A DNA stretch of 64,000 nucleotides from UBA1550 sp049294435 (GCA_049294435.1 JBAQCU010000020.1:1-64000); one strand, 5' to 3'; positions 14,807 through 22,604 are shown, numbered from the stretch's first letter. Notes: generated by a model from the letters alone, not told the origin. Translations and numbers: made by a program.

Positions 14807-17425
14807 ATGTCTGAACATAAAAAACATAAAGCACTTGATAAAATCACTGTTCGTGGTGCTCGTACACACAATCTTAAAAATATTGATGTTGAAATGCCAC
14901 GCGATAAGATGATCGTCTTTACCGGACTCTCTGGGTCAGGAAAATCCTCACTTGCATTTGATACTATTTTTGCAGAAGGGCAACGACGATACGTGGAATC
15001 TCTCTCTGCATACGCAAGGCAGTTCTTGAACCAGATGCAAAAGCCGGACGTGGACGAAATCACCGGCCTCTCGCCATCTATATCTATTGATCAAAAATCT
15101 CACTCATCAAACCCACGCTCAACCGTTGCTACTATTACCGAAGTATACGACTACCTTCGTGTTTTGTATGCGCGCATCGGCAAACCGCACTGCCTTGTGT
15201 GCGGACAAGAAATTAAACGCCTCGGTACCGAAGAAATCATAAACTTTATAATGGATGATGTGAAAGGTGCCATTGGTAAAAAGGCATTATCGGTTCGTAT
15301 TTTTGCACCTCTCGTTCGCGGGCGCAAGGGCGAATATTATCAGCTACTTTATGATCTTTTGAGCAAAGGCTATTTAATGGTGCGTATTGATGGTGTGGTG
15401 CATAATCTACGCGAAAAAATTGAACTCTCAAAAACAAAGAAGCACGAGATAGATGTCCTTGTGGACGAAATCTTGATTTCTGACTTCAAAGGAAAAGAGA
15501 AAGGCCTGCCCGCCACTGCCAATCGCTCCATGGATCAGTCAGGCGATGGCAGGCGGGGCAGAGAGCGCCTCGGTGAAGCTGTCGAAAAAGCAATCGACGA
15601 GTCACAGAGCCTAGTTCGCATTGTATTCACAAACAAGAAAGAAGACATTAAAGACTTTATTATGTCCAATCGCTTCGCATGCCCTAACGATGGGTTCTCA
15701 TACCCAGAAATAGAGCCAAGACTTTTTTCATTCAATTCTCCGTACGGTGCATGCCCTCTCTGTAACGGCCTCGGCACAAAACATTTTTTTGGAAATGAAA
15801 ATTGCCCAGACTGCGATGGCGCGCGACTTCGAAAAGAAGCTCTCAATGTTTTTGTAAACGGAAAAAACATTGTTGAGCTTGTGAATATGTCTATTCAAGA
15901 TGCTTCAAATTTTTTCGCAAGCTTAAAAATTTCATCACGCGACCGTGACATTTCGGTTCCAGTAGTAAAGGAGATCCAAAACAGGCTATCTTTTATGCTT
16001 GAGGTTGGGTTAAATTACCTCACTCTTTCTCGTCGTTCTGGGACACTTTCAGGTGGAGAAGGTCAGCGCATTCGTCTCGCGTCTCAGCTTGGCTCGCGAC
16101 TCGTTGGAGCTCTTTACGTATTGGACGAGCCTACAATAGGACTACATCAGAGAGACAACGACCGACTCATTAAAACCCTAAAAGAACTGCGCGACATTGG
16201 AAATACGATTATTGTGGTTGAGCATGACGAGGATACAATTTTCGCCGCAGATTATATGGTGGATATTGGACCAGGAGCTGGAGTGCATGGTGGCGAAATC
16301 GTGGTTGCAGGAGACCTAGAAGAACTTATTACAAATACAAGGAAATATAAATCTCTCACACTTGATTACTTACGTGGTGATGTCTCAGTGCCAACTCCGA
16401 AAAGACGAGACACGGACAAAGGTCACCTTCGTATTCGCGAAGGTACAATTTTTAACATAAAGCGATTGAGCGCTGATATTCCGCTAGGTAAACTTGTGGC
16501 CATCACTGGCGTCTCTGGCTCTGGTAAATCCACATTTATGTATGAACTTATTCACAAAAACCTTCAAGCACGTCTTGAACGCAAATACCGCACCGCAGAC
16601 ATTTATAACTGCGAAAGTTTTACTGGCACTGAGTATCTCACTCGCACCGTACTTATTGATCAATCACCAATAGGTCGTACACCACGCTCAAATCCTGCTA
16701 CGTACACTGGCTCGTTTACGTTCATTCGTGATTTATTTTCAGAAACAGCAGAGGCGCGATTGCGTGGATGGGGGCCAGGTCGTTTCTCATTTAATGTAAA
16801 AGGTGGCCGCTGCGAGACCTGCGAAGGTAATGGCACGATTGCAGTAGAAATGCACTTTTTACCAACTGTGTATGTTACCTGCGATGTGTGTCGTGGCAAA
16901 CGATTTGAAAAAGATACTCTTGAAGTAAGGTATAAAAAGAAAAATATTTACGAGGTTCTTGAAATGACAGTAGAAGAATCGTTAAAATTTTTTGAGGACA
17001 TTCCAGCAATATACGATCGCTTGAAAACCTTAAATGATGTAGGCCTCGGATATTTGAAACTTGGACAATCTGCAACAACTCTTTCAGGAGGGGAGGCTCA
17101 GCGCGTCAAAATTTCGTCTGAGCTTTATCGCCCTCATGTGGAAAAAACTATTTATCTTTTAGATGAGCCGACAGTAGGACTTCACTACGAGGACGTGAGA
17201 AAGCTTATAGAAATCTTGCAAAAGCTTGTTGATAAAGGCAACAGTGTAATTCTCATTGAGCACAATATGGATGTTATCAAGAACGCGGATTATGTGATTG
17301 ATATTGGACCTGAAGGAGGTGAAGGAGGAGGACAAATCGTCGCGCGTGGCACCCCAGAGCAAATCGCAGCAAGCCCTCTTTCGTATACAGGCAAATACCT
17401 TAAAAAAGTATTAAAGAAAAAATAG
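14807..17425 (+). CDS. uvrA: excinuclease ABC subunit A
   Basis: An 872-residue damage-recognition ATPase with two ABC modules: Walker A GLSGSGKSSLAFD and GVSGSGKSTFMYE, signature LSGGEGQRIRLASQLGS and LSGGEAQRVKISSEL. The second Zn finger is intact (CETCEGNG...CDVCRGKRF), but the first is degenerate: Cys292-Pro-Asn-Asp replaces CxxC, while CPLC (316-319) is kept. A palindromic repeat is inserted in frame at about residues 234-250. The ATG at 14807 is favoured over a GTG at 14789, which would precede the -10 box. The stop lies inside a terminator-like hairpin. Confidence 0.96.
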   Translation: MSEHKKHKALDKITVRGARTHNLKNIDVEMPRDKMIVFTGLSGSGKSSLAFDTIFAEGQRRYVESLSAYARQFLNQMQKPDVDEITGLSPSISIDQKSHSSNPRSTVATITEVYDYLRVLYARIGKPHCLVCGQEIKRLGTEEIINFIMDDVKGAIGKKALSVRIFAPLVRGRKGEYYQLLYDLLSKGYLMVRIDGVVHNLREKIELSKTKKHEIDVLVDEILISDFKGKEKGLPATANRSMDQSGDGRRGRERLGEAVEKAIDESQSLVRIVFTNKKEDIKDFIMSNRFACPNDGFSYPEIEPRLFSFNSPYGACPLCNGLGTKHFFGNENCPDCDGARLRKEALNVFVNGKNIVELVNMSIQDASNFFASLKISSRDRDISVPVVKEIQNRLSFMLEVGLNYLTLSRRSGTLSGGEGQRIRLASQLGSRLVGALYVLDEPTIGLHQRDNDRLIKTLKELRDIGNTIIVVEHDEDTIFAADYMVDIGPGAGVHGGEIVVAGDLEELITNTRKYKSLTLDYLRGDVSVPTPKRRDTDKGHLRIREGTIFNIKRLSADIPLGKLVAITGVSGSGKSTFMYELIHKNLQARLERKYRTADIYNCESFTGTEYLTRTVLIDQSPIGRTPRSNPATYTGSFTFIRDLFSETAEARLRGWGPGRFSFNVKGGRCETCEGNGTIAVEMHFLPTVYVTCDVCRGKRFEKDTLEVRYKKKNIYEVLEMTVEESLKFFEDIPAIYDRLKTLNDVGLGYLKLGQSATTLSGGEAQRVKISSELYRPHVEKTIYLLDEPTVGLHYEDVRKLIEILQKLVDKGNSVILIEHNMDVIKNADYVIDIGPEGGEGGGQIVARGTPEQIAASPLSYTGKYLKKVLKKK
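15506..15556. repeat. palindromic repeat inserted in frame in uvrA (family D)
   Basis: CTGCCCGCCACTGCC pairs imperfectly with GGCGATGGCAGGCGGGGCAG, the arm running on to 15561. The 51 bp closely match, in inverted orientation, the intergenic repeat at 19220-19270, including CTGCCCGCCACTGCC, TCGCTC, ATCAGT and AGGCGATGGCAGGCG. It adds a Pro/Arg/Gly-rich stretch (LPATANRSMDQSGDGRRG) to UvrA. Confidence 0.85.
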
Positions 17426-17446
17426 CCACCAAAGCGATGGCTATTT
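17420..17446. terminator. shared hairpin terminator between convergent genes
   Basis: AAATAGCCA / TGGCTATTT with a 9-nt loop. It contains the stop codons of both uvrA and the minus-strand gene at 17441. On the minus strand the stem is followed by TTTTTTCTTT. Confidence 0.65.
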
Positions 17447-17821
17447 AGGATATCTCAATTTTTTTTGGGGTGATACGAGACCCTTCACGTAGTCTGCAAT
17501 CATTGTGTCGAGAAAATTATAATTCGAGTACTTCCTCACTGCATCCTCCCATTCATCAGTAAATAGTGAATTACTGATTCCTTCTATCATGATGTACATA
17601 CTCACATTGACCCCTTCGTCTACTTTTAGATCATAATCTGCTTCACTAGGAAGAGAGACTGCGAACATAGTAAAAAATGATGCCTTTTGGACAAGTAGAC
17701 ATCGCATGCACGGCATTCGCAAGAATGGCATCCGTCGGCATAAAATATCCAGTGCGTCAGCAAACGTTTCAGGAAACAAAGTAACCGCGAGAACATTTTT
17801 GTGAAATTCATTATTTTTCAT
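17441..17821 (-). CDS. hypothetical protein (126 aa)
   Basis: Unrecognised. It is Cys- and Met-rich in the first half (CRRMPFLRMPCMRCLL) and acidic in the middle, with no signal peptide. AGGGA lies 6 nt before the ATG. It is convergent with uvrA and divergent from uvrC, and it ends inside the shared terminator, which supports a real gene. The divergent region contains the uvrC promoter. Confidence 0.55.
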   Translation of the reverse strand: MKNNEFHKNVLAVTLFPETFADALDILCRRMPFLRMPCMRCLLVQKASFFTMFAVSLPSEADYDLKVDEGVNVSMYIMIEGISNSLFTDEWEDAVRKYSNYNFLDTMIADYVKGLVSPQKKLRYPK

Positions 17822-17875
17822 GACATATCCCTTTTGATGAGCTAATAACCTCTTTAAATATTACGCCTATATATA

Positions 17876-17881
17876 TAGAAT
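17876..17881 (+). promoter_or_regulatory. -10 box TAGAAT of uvrC
   Basis: TAGAAT ends 7 nt before the ATG at 17889, within an alternating TA stretch. No Shine-Dalgarno site; leaderless initiation is predicted. Confidence 0.5.
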
Positions 17882-17888
17882 GTAAAGT

Positions 17889-19130
17889 ATGAACAAGCTA
17901 ATAACAAAACTCCCTGACAAACCTGGTGTTTACATATTTCGCGGACCAAAGCGCGAGGTTTTTTATGTTGGAAAGGCGACATCGCTCAAAAGTCGCGTCG
18001 CTAGCTATTTTCGTAAAGACCTAATCGCGACTCGTGGGCCTATTCTAGTTGGGATGGTGGAGTCTGCGAAATCTGTGGATTTTATAGAAACAGATTCTGC
18101 CCTTGAGGCACTAATTTCAGAAGCGCATCTCATCAAAAAACATCAACCAGTTTATAACACAAAGGAAAAAGATAACAAGAGTTTCAACTACGTGGTTATT
18201 ACTAAAGAAGATTTTCCGCGCGTTATTACAATGCGTGGTCGCAACTTGGAAACCCGACATCCAAGTGAAATGCGTGGTCGCAACTTGGAAACCCGACATC
18301 CAAGTGAAATAAAATATTATTTTGGGCCATTTCCACAAGGAAGCGTCTTGCGCGAAGCGCTAAATATCGTTCGGAAGATTTTTCCGTTTCGCGATAGGTG
18401 TAAGCCAGAGCCAAGTAAGCCGTGCTTCAACGCGCAAATAGGCCTTTGTCCAGGAGTGTGCGCTGGTACAGTATCAAAAGCAGAGTACGCGAAAACAATC
18501 CGTCGCATTAAACTTTTTTTTGAGGGTCACAAAAAAACACTTATCAGTGGGCTTAAACGCGATATGAAGCTATCTGCAAAAAATTTGAAGTTTGAGGAAG
18601 CGGGTCATATTAAAAAAATGATTTTTGCGCTCAACCACATTCAAGACGTAGCTCTCCTAAAAGCAGAACTTACGAGGTCCGACCTCGTAAGGGATTTTCG
18701 CATTGAGGCTTATGATGTCGCGCATATCTCAGGAACAAATGTTGTTGGTGTAATGGTAGTAATTGAAGACGGCGAACCAAAGAAAAGTGACTACCGAAAA
18801 TTCAAAATCAAAAACAGCGCCAATAACGACAATGCATCTTTGCTTGAGATGCTTGAGCGTCGTTTTAACCACCCCGAATGGTCAATGCCAAAACTCATTG
18901 TGGTAGATGGCGGTAAGGCTCAAGTAAACACTGCAGAGCGTGCGCTTAAAGAGTGGGGGATTCAAATCCCTGTAGTAGGTGTTGTAAAAGACGAGCACCA
19001 TAAGCCAAAAATGTTGCTAGGTGACAAGACAGCCATCAAAGAACACGATAGGCAGATTCTTCTCGCCAACAACGAAGCCCATCGTTTCGCAGTGAGCTTC
19101 CATAGGCAACTGAGGAGGAAATCTATTTAA
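17889..19130 (+). CDS. uvrC: excinuclease ABC subunit C, short form
   Basis: A 413-residue UvrC (usual length near 600). It has the GIY-YIG nuclease (PGVYIFRGPKREVFYVGKA, about 12-90), a Cys-containing loop (CKPEPSKPCFNAQIGLCPG), a UVR motif (LKFEEAGHIKKMIFAL) and the RNase H-like 5' nuclease (YDVAHISGTNVVGVMVV; IVVDGGKAQVNTA). The C-terminal tandem HhH DNA-binding domain is missing; the protein ends just after FHRQLRRKSI. An in-frame 39-bp duplication adds two copies of MRGRNLETRHPSE at residues 115-140. Both nuclease centres look intact. Confidence 0.93.
   Translation: MNKLITKLPDKPGVYIFRGPKREVFYVGKATSLKSRVASYFRKDLIATRGPILVGMVESAKSVDFIETDSALEALISEAHLIKKHQPVYNTKEKDNKSFNYVVITKEDFPRVITMRGRNLETRHPSEMRGRNLETRHPSEIKYYFGPFPQGSVLREALNIVRKIFPFRDRCKPEPSKPCFNAQIGLCPGVCAGTVSKAEYAKTIRRIKLFFEGHKKTLISGLKRDMKLSAKNLKFEEAGHIKKMIFALNHIQDVALLKAELTRSDLVRDFRIEAYDVAHISGTNVVGVMVVIEDGEPKKSDYRKFKIKNSANNDNASLLEMLERRFNHPEWSMPKLIVVDGGKAQVNTAERALKEWGIQIPVVGVVKDEHHKPKMLLGDKTAIKEHDRQILLANNEAHRFAVSFHRQLRRKSI
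18231..18308 (+). repeat. 39-bp perfect tandem duplication in uvrC
   Basis: Two identical 39-bp units (18231-18269 and 18270-18308), each beginning ATGCGTGGTCGCAAC and containing the hairpin word CTTGGA...TCCAAG. They encode the 13-residue MRGRNLETRHPSE twice, at the end of the GIY-YIG domain where other UvrC proteins have a short variable loop. Confidence 0.95.
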
Positions 19131-19191
19131 GCATATGGCCCAGTCATCAATTTGTTAATTGAACAACTCATCCACCACTGCTTTCACCCCA

Positions 19192-19284
19192 TTAGAGACG
19201 GGTCACGCTGCGAGCCCCACGCCTGCCATCGCCTAACTGATTCTATTGAGCGACAGGCAGTGGCGGGCAGGTCGCGGTCTCTAA
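19192..19284. repeat. nested palindromic element (family D copy) after uvrC
   Basis: Outer arms TTAGAGAC (19192-19199) and GTCTCTAA (19277-19284) enclose the 51-bp family D repeat at 19220-19270, the close relative of the insertion in uvrA. The stretch 19131-19325 holds nothing else I can identify; the open reading frame through it is made of repeat sequence. Confidence 0.75.
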
Positions 19285-19325
19285 CAGGGCAGGCATCACT
19301 TGCTGTCTACAATTTTGTAATAACT

Positions 19326-19781
19326 TTACACAAAAAGTTCTTCGACGACCTCTTTGACATCAGCACCGTCTGCTTTCCCGACAAGGTCCTTCATGATTGC
19401 TCCAGTTAGCTGACCTACCTTCGCTTTATCTGTCACGCCGAGGGCGTCTTTTTTAGCGAGTGCAACAACCATAATTTCCTCACGAGACATGAGAGTAGGG
19501 AGGTAGGTGTTAAGAATAGTCAGCTCCGCTTTTTCGCTTTCTGCAAGTTCAGGACGCCCTCCATTTATAAACTGTAGAATAGAATCCTTGCGTTGATTTG
19601 CAAGACGCTTGATAACTTTGAGCACGCCCGCATCATCTAAAATGTCCTGCGGAGTTTTACCAGTCGCAACAAGCTCATTCGTAAAAGCAGAAATCATATT
19701 TCGCACCACTGAAAGTCGCACCGCATCTTTCGCCATCATGGCGGGTCTTATCTCAGATTTTATTTGTTCGTGTAGAGACAT
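19326..19781 (-). CDS. GatB/YqeY domain-containing protein
   Basis: A 151-residue stand-alone YqeY protein (MSLHEQIKSEIRPAMMAKDA; LNTYLPTLMSREEI; VGQLTGAIMKDLVGKADGAD). The domain is related to the tRNA-binding tail of GatB in the amidotransferase that makes Gln-tRNA and Asn-tRNA; the function of the free protein is not settled. A TATACT box lies about 37 nt before the start and no Shine-Dalgarno site is visible. It faces the GGDEF gene across a divergent promoter region. Confidence 0.88.
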   Translation of the reverse strand: MSLHEQIKSEIRPAMMAKDAVRLSVVRNMISAFTNELVATGKTPQDILDDAGVLKVIKRLANQRKDSILQFINGGRPELAESEKAELTILNTYLPTLMSREEIMVVALAKKDALGVTDKAKVGQLTGAIMKDLVGKADGADVKEVVEELFV

Positions 19782-19843
19782 CTTTGAAATTTGATTACGA
19801 ATTAATCCTTACAGTATACAGGTTATTTGCCATACTGCCACTA

Positions 19844-19872
19844 TTGACTTATTATATTAAATATGCTATACT
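19844..19872 (+). promoter_or_regulatory. promoter TTGACT-N17-TATACT of the GGDEF gene
   Basis: -35 at 19844-19849, a 17-nt spacer and -10 at 19867-19872, giving a leader of about 38 nt with AGGAGG before the ATG. One of the best canonical promoters in the window. Confidence 0.7.
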
Positions 19873-19915
19873 TGTACCAGTAATTAATTCGTTCTTACAC
19901 AAATAGGAGGCAGTA

Positions 19916-20458
19916 ATGGCTCGTACCTTAAAAGATGCAAATCAAGAAATCGTTGTTCTTAGGGCAAAAATAAAAGAACTTGAGGAACTTACTCTGGATG
20001 ACCTCACCGGTCTTCTTCGTAGAAAAGTTTTTCAGCTGGCAGTTGAAGAAGAAATTCTTCGTTGCAAGCGTTCAAAAAAAACATTTGCAGTACTCGTCAT
20101 TGATCTGAATTATCTGAAGACAGTCAATGACACACATGGGCATCAGGCTGGGGATCAAATGATTGTATCATTCGCAGAGTTTCTGAAAAGAAATCTGCGG
20201 GATTGTGACATCGTTGCGCGAACTGGCGGGGATGAATTTATGGTTTTCCTCCCAGAGCAAAATGCTAAAGGAGCAAACACGATTCGGAGACATCTTCTTG
20301 AGACTCTTGAACAAGCGACGGTGTCACTGCCATTTTTCAAAGGGGCTGCGATTGGTGTTGCAACATACATCAAAACATCCTCCAGCTTCCAAGAAATGTA
20401 CAAAATTGCCGACAAGGCAATGTATGTGCACAAGAAAGCAATGAAAAAGTGCGCCTAG
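19916..20458 (+). CDS. diguanylate cyclase (GGDEF domain)
   Basis: A 180-residue protein: a short N-terminal coiled coil (about 1-25), then one GGDEF domain that should make cyclic di-GMP from two GTP. DDLTGLLRRKVF is the domain start, FAVLVIDLNYLKTVNDTHGH the metal site and RTGGDEFMVF the catalytic loop (104-108). The inhibitory I-site RxxD is present as RDCD (95-98), five residues before GGDEF, so product inhibition is expected. There is no sensor or membrane domain. AGGAGG lies 5 nt before the ATG. A terminator follows. No EAL or PilZ gene is in the window. Confidence 0.92.
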   Translation: MARTLKDANQEIVVLRAKIKELEELTLDDLTGLLRRKVFQLAVEEEILRCKRSKKTFAVLVIDLNYLKTVNDTHGHQAGDQMIVSFAEFLKRNLRDCDIVARTGGDEFMVFLPEQNAKGANTIRRHLLETLEQATVSLPFFKGAAIGVATYIKTSSSFQEMYKIADKAMYVHKKAMKKCA

Positions 20459-20471
20459 GAACACATGCCAG

Positions 20472-20502
20472 CGGACTACCAAGAAATTGGTGGTCCGTTT
20501 TT
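20472..20502 (+). terminator. intrinsic terminator of the GGDEF gene
   Basis: An 11-bp stem (CGGACTACCAA / TTGGTGGTCCG, one T-G pair), GAAA loop, and five T residues at 20498-20502. Confidence 0.9.
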
Positions 20503-20511
20503 CTTTTGTGA

Positions 20512-20517
20512 TATACT
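20512..20517 (+). promoter_or_regulatory. -10 box TATACT of the small membrane protein gene
   Basis: TATACT ends 7 nt before the ATG at 20525, directly after the GGDEF terminator; leaderless initiation is predicted. Confidence 0.55.
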
Positions 20518-20524
20518 TGGCAAT

Positions 20525-20725
20525 ATGGAACAAGAAATTTTAAACCGACTACAGGCTCAGGATGAACTTTTGCAAAAAGTGTATATTTCAACAGAAAAAA
20601 CACGTAAGGCATTTATGTGGACTCTTTATATTACACTCGCACTATTTATACTTCCGCTGATAGGTCTTATGGCGGTAATCCCAACATTCCTATCTACAGT
20701 AGGCGGTGGAGCATACGGACTTTAA
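20525..20725 (+). CDS. small single-pass membrane protein (66 aa)
   Basis: Unrecognised. A soluble helix of about 25 residues (EQEILNRLQAQDELLQKVY) is followed by one long transmembrane segment (about 31-53, TLYITLALFILPLIGLMAVI). The gene ends 4 nt before rmuC and shares its promoter, so the two are probably co-expressed. Confidence 0.7.
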   Translation: MEQEILNRLQAQDELLQKVYISTEKTRKAFMWTLYITLALFILPLIGLMAVIPTFLSTVGGGAYGL

Positions 20726-20729
20726 TAGT

Positions 20730-21950
20730 ATGATTTATTTACTATTTATATTGGCTATAGGGATAGGTGGAATAGCTGGTTTTTTCACTGCCACTTTTAT
20801 TAAAAATAAAGAGTTAAGCATAAAAGATCAGGAATTAGCCATTGAGAAAAGAGCATTGGAAGAAAGAGGCCGAGATATAGACCATCTGGAATCACGGTTT
20901 AAGGCTGTTGCTAGTGATGTAATGCGTGAACACTCCAAGGACTTTCTCGGTGAGTTTGAGAAAACACGAAAAACACATAATTCCGATATTGAAGTTAAAG
21001 AGAAAAATTTTGAACGAATTGCGGAAGGTATTAATAGATCAATGGAGGCTGTTGATAAAAACATTATTCAGTTCGAGAAGCAGAGGATCGAACAATCTGG
21101 GGCATTAGGCGAAAGTATAAAGAATGTTCTAGACACAGGTGCAAAAATGCAGGAAGCGGCACTTTCTCTTAAAAATGTTCTGTCATCTTCTGGTACTGTA
21201 CGTGGTCGCTGGGGAGAAGCTGTATTAAAAAATTTACTTGAGCAATCTGGCTTAACTGAGGGTATAGATTTTACTGTACAAGAGACAATTATTGGTGACG
21301 AGGCTTCATTGCGACCTGATGTAATAGTTAGCTTACCAGGAAATTTGAAATTAGTAATTGATAGTAAAGCAGTTTTGGAGGAGTTTTTTAAGGCAGTAGA
21401 AGAAAAAAATACTGAGAAAAAAACTCTGAACCTAACGAAATTCGCTCAGGATATCAAAAATCGCATAAAGGATCTATCTAGTAAGGAGTATCAAAAATAC
21501 CTAGATACTAGAATACCCTATGTTGTTATGTTTATCCCTAGTGAGGCAGCTGTTCGAGCAGCATTTGAACATGACACAAACCTATACAATGAGGCACAAG
21601 AGAAAAGGGTGATGCTGGCAAGCCCAGCAACTATAATGCCGTTAATACTATTAATTGCTCATGCCTGGAAACAACAAAAAACTGTCGAAAATGCTTCTAA
21701 ATTAGCGAGTGAAATAAATGAACTTAGTTCAAGATTAAAAGCATTCTTGGGGCACGTTGTTGGGATTGGAGCATCACTTTCAAGCGCGACAAAAAAATTT
21801 AACGAGGCAGCTAATTCTTGGGATTCAAGAGTGTATACTAAAATTGAGCAAATAAATATACTTGGAGGGAACATGCAGATTAGTAACGAGATTCAAAAAA
21901 TTGAAACAGAACCTCGTAACCCAGCAAAACTCATAGAAGCACCAAAATAA
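20730..21950 (+). CDS. rmuC: DNA recombination protein RmuC homologue
   Basis: A 406-residue RmuC-family protein. An N-terminal transmembrane helix (IYLLFILAIGIGGIAGFFTA) is followed by a long coiled coil (about 25-150) and a PD-(D/E)XK nuclease-like domain with GRWGEAVLKNLLEQSGL, LRPDVIVSLPGNLKLVIDSK (Asp and Asp-x-Lys active site) and PYVVMFIPSEAAVRAAF. RmuC is thought to limit inversions at short inverted repeats, of interest in a genome so rich in palindromes. Its stop codon overlaps the T-run of a minus-strand terminator. Confidence 0.92.
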   Translation: MIYLLFILAIGIGGIAGFFTATFIKNKELSIKDQELAIEKRALEERGRDIDHLESRFKAVASDVMREHSKDFLGEFEKTRKTHNSDIEVKEKNFERIAEGINRSMEAVDKNIIQFEKQRIEQSGALGESIKNVLDTGAKMQEAALSLKNVLSSSGTVRGRWGEAVLKNLLEQSGLTEGIDFTVQETIIGDEASLRPDVIVSLPGNLKLVIDSKAVLEEFFKAVEEKNTEKKTLNLTKFAQDIKNRIKDLSSKEYQKYLDTRIPYVVMFIPSEAAVRAAFEHDTNLYNEAQEKRVMLASPATIMPLILLIAHAWKQQKTVENASKLASEINELSSRLKAFLGHVVGIGASLSSATKKFNEAANSWDSRVYTKIEQINILGGNMQISNEIQKIETEPRNPAKLIEAPK

Positions 21951-21983
21951 AAAAACCGGAAGCAAAAGGGGGTAAGCTTCCGG
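21949..21983 (-). terminator. strong minus-strand intrinsic terminator
   Basis: Stem CCGGAAGC / GCTTCCGG, read on the minus strand and followed by TTTTTTTATTTT. No minus-strand protein gene lies upstream of it within 700 nt, so it probably ends a non-coding transcript. Confidence 0.75.
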
Positions 21984-22160
21984 GTGGTCATGTTATCCCA
22001 AGTTGGTAAAAAGTGGGGACCAAAATCTAGTATCACATCTGAGGCAATACTGGTGAGGGGTAATCTTCACCACACCTCAACTCCAGCTTCACATCAAACA
22101 TGGTACAAGATAGGACAGAGTAACCCCGCACAGGGAGTGAATAGGGGCACTCGCGGTCCT
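21950..22160 (-). ncRNA. candidate structured ncRNA of about 210 nt
   Basis: The intergenic stretch between rmuC and rplU has no reasonable protein gene but does have a minus-strand unit: TTGACA (22195-22190), a 17-nt spacer, a weak -10 TACTTT (22172-22167), about 180 nt of sequence with many internal complementarities (GGACC at 22159-22155 with GGTCC at 22021-22017; GAGTG with CACTC), then a perfect terminator. I tested it by eye against RNase P, tmRNA and SRP signatures and found none. A 6S-like regulatory RNA is possible but unproven. Confidence 0.45.
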
Positions 22161-22189
22161 GAGGCAAAAGTAACAATAAAGCCTGCTTT

Positions 22190-22195
22190 TGTCAA
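22190..22195 (-). promoter_or_regulatory. -35 box TTGACA of the candidate ncRNA
   Basis: A perfect TTGACA on the minus strand; the -10 (TACTTT, 17 nt away) matches consensus poorly. Confidence 0.4.
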
Positions 22196-22204
22196 GGGAA
22201 TACA

Positions 22205-22235
22205 GGGCTCCCATAGGCGAGGCCTATGGGAGCCC
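22205..22235. repeat. 14-bp perfect hairpin upstream of rplU
   Basis: GGGCTCCCATAGGC and its complement around the loop GAG. There is no T-run on either side. It could be a regulatory stem in front of rplU or part of the neighbouring ncRNA region. Confidence 0.55.
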
Positions 22236-22266
22236 TTAAGCTCCTTGCATTTCCTTTTATTTCGTG

Positions 22267-22272
22267 TAGAAT
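22267..22272 (+). promoter_or_regulatory. rplU promoter, -10 TAGAAT
   Basis: TTGCAT, a 16-nt spacer, TAGAAT, then the ATG 9 nt later. The leader is only 2-3 nt, so no L21 leader-type regulation is possible from this promoter. Confidence 0.5.
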
Positions 22273-22281
22273 ACAGGAACT

Positions 22282-22599
22282 ATGAATTTTGCAGTAATAC
22301 AAACAGGTGGCAAGCAATACAAGGTCGCAAAAGGCGAGACGCTCATTATTGAGAAGCTTCCTGGCGAGCCCAAAGTTGGGGACAAAATTGTCTTTGACAA
22401 GGTTCTCCTTGTAAACGACGGCTCAAAGACTCTCGTCGGAGCGCCAGTAGTTACAGGAGCCTCAGTGCACGCAACCCTCACCGAGGAAGGACGCGCGAAA
22501 AAGGTGGTTGTCATTCGCTACCGCAACAAGTCCCGCTACTTCAAAAAGAACGGCCATCGCCAACCTTTTATGAAAGTAACGATTGACGCGATCAAGTAA
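22282..22599 (+). CDS. rplU: 50S ribosomal protein L21 (bL21)
   Basis: A 105-residue bL21. MNFAVIQTGGKQYKVAKGE is the canonical start and RYRNKSRYFKKNGHRQPFMK the rRNA-binding end. In most bacteria rplU and rpmA are adjacent; here rpmA is about 13 kb away on the other strand. A hairpin terminator follows. Confidence 0.98.
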   Translation: MNFAVIQTGGKQYKVAKGETLIIEKLPGEPKVGDKIVFDKVLLVNDGSKTLVGAPVVTGASVHATLTEEGRAKKVVVIRYRNKSRYFKKNGHRQPFMKVTIDAIK

Positions 22600-22604
22600 A
22601 AAGG

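Noticed and set aside
19152..19409. Plus-strand open frame after uvrC
   Set aside because: It is made largely of the family D palindrome and runs into the yqeY gene on the other strand.
21984..22352. Protein gene reading through the rmuC-rplU spacer on the plus strand
   Set aside because: The frame crosses the hairpin and overlaps the rplU start in another frame, and the product resembles nothing. A minus-strand RNA fits the signals better.
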